Positions 40,638 through 47,745 of a DNA stretch of 64,000 bases are shown piece after piece (positions within the stretch are counted from its first letter, which is position 1; each line of letters starts with the position of its first letter). The stretch covers positions 62,001 through 126,000 of the forward strand of contig JACKCC010000011.1 of the NCBI GenBank assembly GCA_020634245.1. Reading direction: 5' to 3'. A model generated the notes under the pieces. That model saw only the letters and a program-made list of their open reading frames with translations. It was not told the origin of the DNA and did no database searches. This DNA is from Ardenticatenaceae bacterium. Its GTDB lineage: Bacteria; Chloroflexota; Anaerolineae; Promineifilales; Promineifilaceae. A program made the position numbers and the translations under genes.

Positions 40638-40700
40638 AGTGCCAGGCACCGGGCGTAAGAATTGACTTGAGCCAGGCTATTCGCCCGGTAGCCTGGTACT
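40638..40700. repeat. AGTGCCAGGCAC hairpin, copy 2 of the AGTGCCAG family
   Basis: The left arm AGTGCCAGGCACCGGGCG pairs imperfectly with CGCCCGGTAGCCTGGTACT. The loop holds GACTTGAGCC. It is related to the hairpin at 1107-1169. Confidence 0.6.
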
Positions 40701-40709
40701 AATCTGCGG

Positions 40710-40738
40710 TTGACAAGTGGCCGTTCATTTGTTACCAT
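40710..40738 (+). promoter_or_regulatory. Promoter of the SAM-riboswitch operon
   Basis: TTGACA (40710-40715) and TACCAT (40733-40738) are 17 bases apart. The riboswitch begins about 45 bases downstream of the predicted start, after a 9-bp hairpin GCGATTGTG/CACAATCGC at 40761-40784. Confidence 0.72.
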
Positions 40739-40790
40739 GCTCGCCAACAATTTCATATTTGCGATTGTGTTTTTTCACAATCGCCTACTT

Positions 40791-40988
40791 CTTATCCAGA
40801 GAGGCGGAGGGACCGGCCCGATGAAGCCTCAGCAACCAGGATGGTAGTCAAGTAGTCTGGTAGTCGTGTAGTCGAATAGTCCCGTAGTCAATAGCGGGCT
40901 GAGTGACTACAAGACTAAGCGGCTATAAGACTAAACGACTAACAACCCCGGTGCTAATTCCGGCAGAAGAAATCTTCTGGGAGATGAG
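40791..40988 (+). promoter_or_regulatory. SAM-I (S-box) riboswitch with repeat-expanded P3 helix
   Basis: The 5' core reads CTTATCC AGAGAGGCGGAGGGA CCGGCCCGATGAAGCCTC AGCAACC, and the 3' core reads GGTGCTAATTCCGGCAGA ... GGGAGATGAG. These match S-box landmarks: P1 CTTATC/GATGAG, the kink-turn GAGGCGGAGGGA, pseudoknot loop CCGATGAAGCC and P3 closing GCAACC/GGTGC. Between the P3 strands lie about 100 extra bases. Six TAGTC words at exact 8-base steps (40845-40892) face five GACTA words at 8-base steps (40905-40941), so P3 is hugely lengthened. High SAM should shut off the downstream Cys/Met enzyme. Confidence 0.92.
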
Positions 40989-41011
40989 TCGTGGTGATGC
41001 CAGTAACAGGT

Positions 41012-41047
41012 ACGCCTCTTCTGAACTTCCGGGAGAGGCGTTTTTTA
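41012..41047 (+). terminator. Riboswitch terminator
   Basis: ACGCCTCT pairs with AGAGGCGT and runs into T6 or more. The 3' arm word GAGAGGCG is also present in the aptamer at 40799-40806, so the terminator's 5' arm could pair with the aptamer strand instead and act as an antiterminator when SAM is low. That second pairing is an inference. Confidence 0.85.
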
Positions 41048-41056
41048 TTGCATGAT

Positions 41057-41118
41057 GGAGACTAGAGACTAAGGGACTGGAGATTGAAGCCATCTCAAGT
41101 CTCCAATCTCTAGTCTCC
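41057..41118. repeat. GAGACTA/TCTAGTC inverted heptamer array
   Basis: GGAGACTAGAGACTAAGGG and CAATCTCTAGTCTCC are complementary 7-base word sets. The hairpin lies between the terminator and the start codon at 41131, and the Shine-Dalgarno AAGGAAG follows it. Confidence 0.68.
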
Positions 41119-41130
41119 TCAAGGAAGACC

Positions 41131-42363
41131 ATGGTTGAATCAAACTCTTCTAATTACAAACGGCCGTACCGCCCCGCCACCCTCGCTGTTCATGGTCAAC
41201 CGGAGCAGCGCCGGGGGAATGAACACCGCGCCCTCATCACGCCGCTGGTGCAGACGGCAACCTACACCTACGACGACACGGCCGATTTGTGCGCTTTCCA
41301 GGAGGCGAAGTTGGCCGGGAATGTGGGGGAGAGGCTGCAATACGGCCGTTACGGCAACCCCACCGTGCGCGCTGTGGAAGAACGGATAGCGGCCCTAGAA
41401 CACGGTGAGGCCGCGCTGCTGTTTCCTACGGGGATGACGGCCGTTACCAACGTTCTGCTCTCCATCCTCTCCACCGGCAGCCACCTCATCTATACCGACG
41501 ATTGCTACAGCAAAACCCGCGACTTCATCAACAAATTTCTAAAACGGCTGGGGATTGAAAGCACGCAAGTGCCAATGGGCGATTATGAGGCGTTGGAAAC
41601 GGCCGTTCAGCCCAACACCCGCGTCATCCTCAGCGAAAGCCCGACCAATCCCTACCTGCGTGTTGCCGATTTGGAGAAAATCGCCGCCATCGCCCAACAG
41701 CACCGCCTCCTCACCATCATCGACGCCACCTTCGCCACCCCGGTCAACCAGAATCCGCTCGATTTCGGCATTGACCTGGTCATCCACAGCGGCACCAAAT
41801 ATCTGAGCGGCCACAACGACATCATGGCCGGGGCCGCTGTGGGGGGAGCCGAACTGATCAGCGCACTGCGGCAGAGCCAGGGCATCTTGGGCAGCGTCCT
41901 CGATCCCCACGCCGCCTACCTGCTGGAGCGCGGCCTGAAAACGCTGCACCTGCGCGTCCAGCAGCAAAACCAATCAGCCCAGGCCGTGGCCGAGTTTTTG
42001 GAGAGCCAGCCGGGGATTGCCCGCGTCTGGTATCCTGGCTTGTCATCTCATCCTGATTACGAAATCGCCAAAGCGCAGATGCGTGGTTTTGGCGGGGTGG
42101 TCAGCTTTGAGGTGCAACCGACCGCTGGCGAAACACCGTTGGCTGCCGCCGCCCGCATTATCGACGCCGTGCGCCTGCCTTATCACGCGGCCACGCTGGG
42201 CGGGGTGGAAACGCTCATCATGCAGCCGGCCCTCATGTCCTACTACGATCTCTTGACTGAGGAAAGGTTGACAATCGGCATCAAGGATAATTTGGTTAGA
42301 TTGGCCATTGGCATTGAAGATACGGCCGATATACTGGCGGATTTAAGTCAGGCATTGGCGTAA
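41131..42363 (+). CDS. Cys/Met metabolism PLP-dependent enzyme (cystathionine gamma-synthase/lyase family)
   Basis: The 410-residue protein belongs to the MetB/MetC/MetZ family of PLP enzymes. It has TPLVQTATYTYDD, YGRYGNPTVRAVEERIAALEHGEAALLFPTGMTAV, the cofactor Asp in IIDATFATPVNQNPL, the Schiff-base Lys223 in HSGTKYLSGHNDIMAG, and late RLAIGIEDTADILADL. Cystathionine synthesis, O-acetylhomoserine sulfhydrylation and lyase activity cannot be told apart safely. Its SAM-I riboswitch argues for methionine (or homocysteine) synthesis, and the aspartate kinase downstream agrees. The ATG follows AAGGAAG. A CGTAATC heptamer hairpin separates it from lysC. Confidence 0.9.
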   Translation: MVESNSSNYKRPYRPATLAVHGQPEQRRGNEHRALITPLVQTATYTYDDTADLCAFQEAKLAGNVGERLQYGRYGNPTVRAVEERIAALEHGEAALLFPTGMTAVTNVLLSILSTGSHLIYTDDCYSKTRDFINKFLKRLGIESTQVPMGDYEALETAVQPNTRVILSESPTNPYLRVADLEKIAAIAQQHRLLTIIDATFATPVNQNPLDFGIDLVIHSGTKYLSGHNDIMAGAAVGGAELISALRQSQGILGSVLDPHAAYLLERGLKTLHLRVQQQNQSAQAVAEFLESQPGIARVWYPGLSSHPDYEIAKAQMRGFGGVVSFEVQPTAGETPLAAAARIIDAVRLPYHAATLGGVETLIMQPALMSYYDLLTEERLTIGIKDNLVRLAIGIEDTADILADLSQALA

Positions 42364-42371
42364 GTTTAGAG

Positions 42372-42428
42372 CGTAAACCGTGACCCGTAATCCGAAACGG
42401 TTTACGGAATACGGATTACGGATTACGA
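42372..42428. repeat. CGTAATC/CGGATTA inverted heptamer array
   Basis: CGTAAAC, CGTGACC, CGTAATC, CGAAA is followed by CGGTTTA, CGGAATA, CGGATTA, CGGATTA, CGAAA at 7-base steps. The halves are complementary and form a hairpin ahead of the aspartate kinase gene. Confidence 0.72.
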
Positions 42429-42446
42429 AAAAAACGGGAGAACATC

Positions 42447-43853
42447 ATGACACTCGTAATGAAATTTGGCGGAACATCAGTTGGCAGCGCGCAGGCGATG
42501 CGGGAAACGGCCGTACTCATCCAACAGGCCCAGCAAGAATGGGGACAGGTGGTGGTCGTCGCTTCCGGCATGGGATCCAAGCCGGTCAAGGTGACGGATT
42601 TGCTGCTCAATGGGGCGCATACGGCCGTTGCTGGCGACGGCGACACTTTCAAAGGTTATGCCGAACAGATGCGCCAAATTCATCACGAAGCGATTGACGG
42701 CTTGCTGGAACCGGAAGGCGAACGGCAGGCGATCATGGCCGAAATCGACCAATTCGTCCGCCAGTACGAGCGCTTGTGCCAGGCGATTTGCGTGTTGGCT
42801 GAACTGACGCCGCGGGCGTTGGATGCTCTGGGCGGCATGGGCGAGCAGATGAGCGTGCGCATCCTGGCCGCCTACCTGCGCCAGATCGGTTTTCCGGCCG
42901 AAGCCGTCGACGCCACCGAACTGGTCGTCACCGACGACAATTTCCTCTCTGCCAACCCGTTTATGGATTTGACCGAAGCTAAAGTGACAGCCCGCTTGCA
43001 GCCGCTTTTGGATCAAGGCATCACCCCCATCGTCACCGGCTTTATCGGCGCAACGAAGGCGGGCACGACGACGACGCTGGGACGCGGCGGCTCCGATTTC
43101 AGCGCCGCCATTTTGGGGCAGGCGCTTAAAGCCAACGAAGTGTGGATTTGGACCGACGTGGACGGTGTGATGACCACCGACCCGCGCCTGGTGCCATCGG
43201 CCCGCAACATCCCCACGTTGACCTTCCGCGAAGTGTCGGAACTGGCTTTTTACGGGGCCAAAGTGCTGCATCCCAAGACGATACGGCCGTGTGTCGAAAA
43301 CGGCATCCCGCTGCGCATCAAAAACACCTTCAACCCCACTCACGACGGCACAGTCATCGTGCCCGATAACGGTAACGGTAAGGGCGGCATCAAAGCGGTG
43401 ACGGCGATCAAAAACCTGAGCTTGCTGACAGTCGAAGGCAAGGGAATGCTGGGTGTGCCCGGCATTGCCGCCCGCACATTTGGCGCAGTCGCCCGCAGCC
43501 AGGTCAGCGTCCTGCTCATCAGCCAGGCCTCGTCGGAGCAGTCCATCTGCTTTGCCACGCCGGAGGCGACGGCCGACACGGTAATTGCCGCGCTGGAAGC
43601 CGAGTTCGCCACCGAAATCGCCCGGCGCGACATCGACCGCATCTGGGCCGACCATGACGTGTCGATTGTCACCGTCGTTGGCGCGGGGATGCGAGGCACG
43701 CCGGGGATTGCCGGCCGCCTGTTCAGCGCGCTGGGGAACAATGGCGTCAATATCATCGCCATTGCCCAGGGGTCTTCGGAATGTAGTATTAGTTTGGTGG
43801 TTGATGGGGAGGAAACGGGAACGGCCGTGGCCCACATCCACGAATTAATTTAG
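42447..43853 (+). CDS. lysC: Aspartate kinase
   Basis: Aspartate kinase opens the Lys/Met/Thr pathway by phosphorylating aspartate. The 468-residue protein has KFGGTSVGSAQAM, VVVASGMGSKPVKVTDLLL, the catalytic GFIGATKAGTTTTLGRGGSDFSAAILGQAL, IWTDVDGVMTTDPRLVPSARNIPTLTFREVSELAFYGAKVLHPKTI, and two ACT domains at about 310-385 and 395-468 ending SSECSISLVV, as in feedback-inhibited enzymes. A GGGAG lies seven bases before the ATG. It follows the SAM-riboswitch gene, so methionine supply may be the shared theme. It converges with the HEPN gene 26 bases beyond its stop. Confidence 0.95.
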   Translation: MTLVMKFGGTSVGSAQAMRETAVLIQQAQQEWGQVVVVASGMGSKPVKVTDLLLNGAHTAVAGDGDTFKGYAEQMRQIHHEAIDGLLEPEGERQAIMAEIDQFVRQYERLCQAICVLAELTPRALDALGGMGEQMSVRILAAYLRQIGFPAEAVDATELVVTDDNFLSANPFMDLTEAKVTARLQPLLDQGITPIVTGFIGATKAGTTTTLGRGGSDFSAAILGQALKANEVWIWTDVDGVMTTDPRLVPSARNIPTLTFREVSELAFYGAKVLHPKTIRPCVENGIPLRIKNTFNPTHDGTVIVPDNGNGKGGIKAVTAIKNLSLLTVEGKGMLGVPGIAARTFGAVARSQVSVLLISQASSEQSICFATPEATADTVIAALEAEFATEIARRDIDRIWADHDVSIVTVVGAGMRGTPGIAGRLFSALGNNGVNIIAIAQGSSECSISLVVDGEETGTAVAHIHELI

Positions 43854-43879
43854 CAATATATGAATAAAACGAGCCGGTT

Positions 43880-45064
43880 TCAGAAAGGAATTTCATCCTC
43901 CGACACATCAACTGGCATCCAAGGATAAATGTTTGTTGAAGTAATATAATCTTCGCTTGAGTAGCTGAGTTCTCCCCAATATTCAGGTGGATCGCTTTCC
44001 GTAGTTCTGCATCTGAGATTGTTATAACTAAAATGCCAATATTTATGGCCTTCGCCATAGTCTTTTAAATCAGCACCAGTATCAACCGCTTGTATTATTT
44101 CTCCTCTTGCTAAATTATCGTCTTGTATCAAACCTGTTTCTTCAGCAATCAGTAACAACAGATTTTCCAGTTGTACTTTCAAGTTTTTGTATTCTGTTGT
44201 CAAAATCGCACGACTAAAAACCATTTCCGCTGATTTTTTAAATTTCGGTGAGTCATCAATCATTTCTGGAAACTCAACCTGTTCATACATAAAAATCAGT
44301 AGAGAGTTAAGCTCTGAAAAACTATGCAGGATAGCTGGTGTATTTATGTTCAAAACCCGATACCTTCGATACCCCCTCCCAGTCTTGGTATGAAGAATGG
44401 GGCAACTATACTCAAAAGAAATCCGAATCCACACTTCATCATCACTTTGATGGAACGAAAACAAGCAATGATCAGATCCCAGAGTTTTAAGTTCTCTATA
44501 CCAAGCGTCCTTCGTGTTTGTTGGAACAATATTCGCACATCCCATGATATCGATCAGACGAGTCTCAATTTTTGACATTACATGTTTTGCGTTTTGTTTA
44601 ACTAAATCAAGATCGTCACTTTTGATGGGTCGAAAATGAGCAAGAGCATTCCGAACAGAACTTATCTCATCGAGCTTGTTATTTATTATCTCTTTACTTC
44701 CAGGAAAGTAAGCATTGAAGTACTTCCAATAGGAATCGGATGTTATCAAACGTATTAGTTCACCACCAGTTAAATACATTAATGGACAGGGAACTAAATA
44801 TCCAAGATAGCCGAAACGCTTGGTTTGATTCATTCTTTGTTTAGCGATTTTGCCAATGGTGGTTTCAGCAGCATCATCACTCATTATGTTGATACCGAGC
44901 CACTTGTCTTTAAACGCATTTTTTAAGACGATGTAAACAAAAACCCTGAGAGCGTTTTCGATCCTAAAAAGGGCATTTAGTGCTTCATAGTAATGAGGGT
45001 ACAACCAATTAGAGGGTATTTTTATTCCCCCCTCCTCTTTTTTCTCTATCAGTTGCCATTTCAT
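43880..45064 (-). CDS. HEPN domain protein (Swt1/Abi-like), candidate RNase effector
   Basis: A 394-residue protein that I recognise only as HEPN-like. The N-terminal half (about residues 20-160) has LYPHYYEALNALFRIENALRVFVYIVLKNAFK, typical of Swt1/Abi-type HEPN helices. The RNase signature follows at Arg138-x4-His143 (SSVRNALAHFRPIKSDD). The C-terminal 230 residues match no family I know and are rich in aromatic residues. The region is AT-rich, contains no ACGGCCGT word and uses A/T-ending codons, unlike its neighbours, which signals recent transfer. GAGGAG lies seven bases before the ATG. An HNH nuclease gene precedes it on the same strand. Confidence 0.75.
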   Translation of the reverse strand: MKWQLIEKKEEGGIKIPSNWLYPHYYEALNALFRIENALRVFVYIVLKNAFKDKWLGINIMSDDAAETTIGKIAKQRMNQTKRFGYLGYLVPCPLMYLTGGELIRLITSDSYWKYFNAYFPGSKEIINNKLDEISSVRNALAHFRPIKSDDLDLVKQNAKHVMSKIETRLIDIMGCANIVPTNTKDAWYRELKTLGSDHCLFSFHQSDDEVWIRISFEYSCPILHTKTGRGYRRYRVLNINTPAILHSFSELNSLLIFMYEQVEFPEMIDDSPKFKKSAEMVFSRAILTTEYKNLKVQLENLLLLIAEETGLIQDDNLARGEIIQAVDTGADLKDYGEGHKYWHFSYNNLRCRTTESDPPEYWGELSYSSEDYITSTNIYPWMPVDVSEDEIPF

Positions 45065-45187
45065 ATTGGAACTCCTCTTGATTAAGAATTATCCTTTTTA
45101 GGAAATATCATCGAATTGTTTGCGTAAATCTCATTAGATGTGGATTGACCCTAATGATGAAAGGTCTCAATCGTGAATAACTTTAGT

Positions 45188-45213
45188 GTTTCAGGAATTG
45201 CAATTCTTGAAAC
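45188..45213. promoter_or_regulatory. 26-bp near-perfect palindrome between HNH and HEPN genes
   Basis: GTTTCAGGAATTG (45188-45200) is followed at once by CAATTCTTGAAAC (45201-45213), with a single mismatch. It lies in the 185-base gap between the two island genes, upstream of the HEPN gene. It could be an operator, a binding site of the HNH protein or part of a terminator. Confidence 0.55.
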
Positions 45214-45249
45214 ATGCCGCCCTAAACAAAAGTAAAAACGAATAACCCT

Positions 45250-45816
45250 TTAAGCATAGTGTAATTTTCTATGACAATTAGGACAAACTGCCATTGCATT
45301 TTCCACAATGTCTTCACCTCCATATGAAAGCGGAATCTTATGATGTACTTCTAAATATGGAGTATTATCAGATGACCTAATGAAAGGGGCCGGTTTTCCA
45401 CACTCTTCGCAAATCCCATTTGCTCTTTCCAATACGTGAGCAACAACATCTGGATTCCTTTTGTAAACTCGCTGAATAATTAACGTCACTTCAGGTATTT
45501 TAGGCGCTAATTTCAGCCTCATTTGCCTTTCTTCCCGATTCAATTTTCTTGATGCAGCAACATCTTTGTCCAGTTTGGAATAATATTGAACTGCTTCTTC
45601 TTCCCATGGAATGAATCCAAATATTGTTTTTATTTCTTCACCAATGTCTTGAGGGAGATTTCTTGCATCATTTATCCAATGATTAATTTGCCCATGCAAA
45701 CCTTTGGGATTGCTCCTTAAATTAGGATTGTTTTTCAATATTTCATCTACCAGACTTTGTCTTGTAGAAAATCCGTTTTGGTGTAGAAAATTATCGATAT
45801 ATTTTGCTTTATCCAT
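45250..45816 (-). CDS. HNH endonuclease
   Basis: The 188-residue protein ends in a zinc-HNH nuclease domain (residues about 128-188): two CxxC pairs (CEEC at 136-139 and CPNC at 178-181), catalytic YLEVHHKIPLSYGGEDIVENAMAVCPNCHRKLH with His158/His159, Asn173 and His182/His186. The first 120 residues (FLHQNGFSTRQSLVDEIL...KGLHGQINHWIND) are helical and may be a target-recognition domain. It is AT-rich like the HEPN gene 185 bases downstream, and both lie on one strand, so they probably form a two-gene unit. No strong Shine-Dalgarno sequence precedes the ATG. Confidence 0.85.
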   Translation of the reverse strand: MDKAKYIDNFLHQNGFSTRQSLVDEILKNNPNLRSNPKGLHGQINHWINDARNLPQDIGEEIKTIFGFIPWEEEAVQYYSKLDKDVAASRKLNREERQMRLKLAPKIPEVTLIIQRVYKRNPDVVAHVLERANGICEECGKPAPFIRSSDNTPYLEVHHKIPLSYGGEDIVENAMAVCPNCHRKLHYA

Positions 45817-45843
45817 TTTTTTGTTCTGAAAGTCTATTCCTTA

Positions 45844-45993
45844 CTACGGCCGTTCCTCCCCACCATCCCGCTCCTGTACAAGCAAAAGACAGATGTACCC
45901 GGCAAAGAAAACGGCCGCTGCCAGGCCAATGATGATCAGCAGCCCCCAGGTCAGCCAATAAAGTCGTTTCCGCCAGGTCGTCGAGAGGTTCAT
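45844..45993 (-). CDS. Small single-pass membrane protein (49 aa)
   Basis: A short frame encodes MNLSTTWRKRLYWLTWGLLI, then IIGLAAAVFFAGYICLLLVQ and a charged tail ERDGGEERP. One hydrophobic helix (about residues 12-40) follows a basic N-terminus. AAGG precedes the ATG by about six bases. The last codons contain the native ACGGCCGT word, so the gene belongs to the resident chromosome and not to the adjacent AT-rich island. It lies 69 bases after the CPBP protease gene on the same strand and may be its small partner. A longer frame (45809-46096) in another phase is rejected. Confidence 0.5.
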   Translation of the reverse strand: MNLSTTWRKRLYWLTWGLLIIIGLAAAVFFAGYICLLLVQERDGGEERP

Positions 45994-46062
45994 AGTCGCC
46001 TTCGGACTTTATTGTAGCAAGAAAACGAACCAGCGACAGAAATTTCAAAAACAAGTCGAAAT

Positions 46063-46911
46063 TTATTGACGATCTGCGCCTTTGTAGCCCAGCCAACCCC
46101 GCGTAGCCACAATCAAAACCAAGGCAATCACCACGTAAATGCCCGTCTTAATCGCCACAAAATTGTCGGCCAGCGACCCGGCAAAGACCTCCTCCCCTTC
46201 GTACATGTCAGTGTAAAGGTTGGTGGCCGCGTGCAGCAGGATCGCCGGAACCACACTGCCGTTGGCCCGCCGGGTTAACCAGTACATCAGCGGCGCTAAA
46301 CTCAACGTGATGCCATACAGCAGCCAGATAGCCTGGTGATTCCCACTCCAATCTTCGGAAAGATACAGCGGCAAGTGCCACGTCCCCCACAGGACGCCAT
46401 GCAGCAAATTAGCCAGCAGTGGATGCATTTGTGCCGTCAATCGGGGCAAAGCAAATCCCTGCCAGCCAAATTCTTCGACGGCGCTGCCAAACCAGGCCAG
46501 CACCAAGATGTTGATCGGCACGACAGACACCGCCCAATACCAGGGCGGGTCGGTCGAGAGGGTAAACGTACCCACGAATACCCGATACAAAACGAGATGT
46601 ACCAGCGCAATCAACAGCGGCAGCAGCAGTCCGCCCAATAATATCCAGCGCCAAACCGGCCGCCAGCGAAAAACAGCGCGGAACCATTGCCGCGCGGCAC
46701 CCTTTCCCCCCGCAGCTCTGGTTAAGATCAGCGCTGCCATAAACGGGCCATATGCGCCAATCATAATCAGCAGCGGGGCAAAATCGACGATCTGCGGGAT
46801 GAAGATGAATGTGCCCCAAATGGACCAACTTAACAGATAGGCCAATAGATAAAAGATGACAGCACCTCGTATCCCGTTCAGGGTTTGGGGTTTCTCCAGT
46901 TCCACTTGCAC
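46063..46911 (-). CDS. CPBP family intramembrane protein with altered EExxxR motif
   Basis: A 282-residue membrane protein with about eight helices. CPBP (CAAX protease/bacteriocin-processing) motif 1 should be EExxxR; here it reads E146-E-F-G-W-Q151 in SAVEEFGWQGFALPRL, so the Arg is Gln. Motif 2 is intact at HGVLWGTWHLPLYL (His171, His179), and a late LLHAATN supplies the final His/Asn. Activity is therefore uncertain. The start is a GTG at 46911 with AAAGGAG eight bases upstream; the longer frame to 47127 crosses low-scoring sequence. A 49-residue membrane protein gene follows. Confidence 0.78.
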   Translation of the reverse strand: MQVELEKPQTLNGIRGAVIFYLLAYLLSWSIWGTFIFIPQIVDFAPLLIMIGAYGPFMAALILTRAAGGKGAARQWFRAVFRWRPVWRWILLGGLLLPLLIALVHLVLYRVFVGTFTLSTDPPWYWAVSVVPINILVLAWFGSAVEEFGWQGFALPRLTAQMHPLLANLLHGVLWGTWHLPLYLSEDWSGNHQAIWLLYGITLSLAPLMYWLTRRANGSVVPAILLHAATNLYTDMYEGEEVFAGSLADNFVAIKTGIYVVIALVLIVATRGWLGYKGADRQ

Positions 46912-47198
46912 TGCCTCATCTCCTTTAGCTGCGGCCGTTGTCCTGACCGGGCTACAGGCATAGATTGTAAAAAGGTTGAAGATGGGAGAACGGCCGTTTC
47001 CCCTCCCAATATCATCATTACCATCAAATTGTATCATAAATACAAACCAAATTGACCCGTATTTCATTTCGGGAAAGTTTTGCGCAGCCCTACACAGAGA
47101 TAATAATCCGATGATACACGCGGGCATTTTGCCGCCAAATGTTATAAAATGACCCTGCTGTTTTCTTAAAACAATGATTGTCTAAGGTTGGAGTGACG

Positions 47199-47648
47199 AT
47201 GACTCAAACAACATTCCCGTATGAAATCGAAATCGAAGTCGCTTTCCGCGATATTGATGCCATGGGACACGTCAATAACGCGGTTTTCTTCTCCTATTTT
47301 GAAACGGCACGGGTAAAATACATCATGAAGGTGTTTGAACCCGGCGATCTGACCGGTTTTGATTTACTGGATTTGCCGCTTATCCTGGTCGAAGCGGCCT
47401 GTTCTTACAAATCGCCGGCCTTGTTGGGCGAAAAATTGAAGGTCGGCATTGGCCTTTCCCGGTTTGGCACAAAGAGTTTTGATTTGTTGTACCGGATTTT
47501 GGGGCAGGACGGCCGTTTAGTAGCCGCCGGCAAAACCATCCAGGTAATGTACGATTACGGTACACGCAGCGCCTACCCCATTCCCGACCATATCAAAGAG
47601 CAAGTCCAGGCATTCCAGGCCCGCTGGCAGCCATCCGAACCCGTTTAG
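47199..47648 (+). CDS. Acyl-CoA thioesterase (4-hydroxybenzoyl-CoA type HotDog fold)
   Basis: The 149-residue protein is a HotDog thioesterase of the YbgC/4-HBT group. It has EVAFRDIDAMGHVNNAVFFSYFETARVKYIMKVF, with the catalytic Asp in DIDAMGHVNN, and later ACSYKSPALLGEKLKVGIGLSRFGTKSFDLLYRI. Such enzymes hydrolyse short or aromatic acyl-CoA esters; the exact substrate is unclear. GGAG lies five bases before the ATG at 47199. A longer start at 47178 is possible but less well placed. A perfect hairpin follows. Confidence 0.87.
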   Translation: MTQTTFPYEIEIEVAFRDIDAMGHVNNAVFFSYFETARVKYIMKVFEPGDLTGFDLLDLPLILVEAACSYKSPALLGEKLKVGIGLSRFGTKSFDLLYRILGQDGRLVAAGKTIQVMYDYGTRSAYPIPDHIKEQVQAFQARWQPSEPV

Positions 47649-47654
47649 TTGGCA

Positions 47655-47688
47655 AGATTGGTTCAATCTTTAGAGATTGAACCAATCT
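47655..47688. terminator. Perfect 15-bp hairpin after the thioesterase gene
   Basis: AGATTGGTTCAATCT and AGATTGAACCAATCT pair exactly around TTAG, seven bases past the stop. There is no T-run, so it may be a rho-independent signal of unusual type or a processing site. Confidence 0.5.
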
Positions 47689-47745
47689 ATAACCCGCTGA
47701 CTTGTCTGTAGACATTCTACTTAATCCAACAAACAAGAATCTATC

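Noticed and set aside
40845..40941. Regular 8-base spacing could suggest a CRISPR-like array
   Set aside because: The unit is a pentamer with three variable bases, far too short for repeats and spacers, and it sits inside a SAM-I aptamer.
42477..43841. 454-codon antisense frame over aspartate kinase
   Set aside because: It mirrors lysC codons, has no family match and is a shadow of the high-GC gene.
45188..45213. Single CRISPR repeat
   Set aside because: Only one copy is present, with no spacers or cas genes in the window, so it is reported as a palindrome only.
45809..46096. 95-codon minus-strand frame between HNH and CPBP genes
   Set aside because: Composition is unlike a protein; another phase at 45844-45993 gives a plausible membrane protein with a ribosome site.
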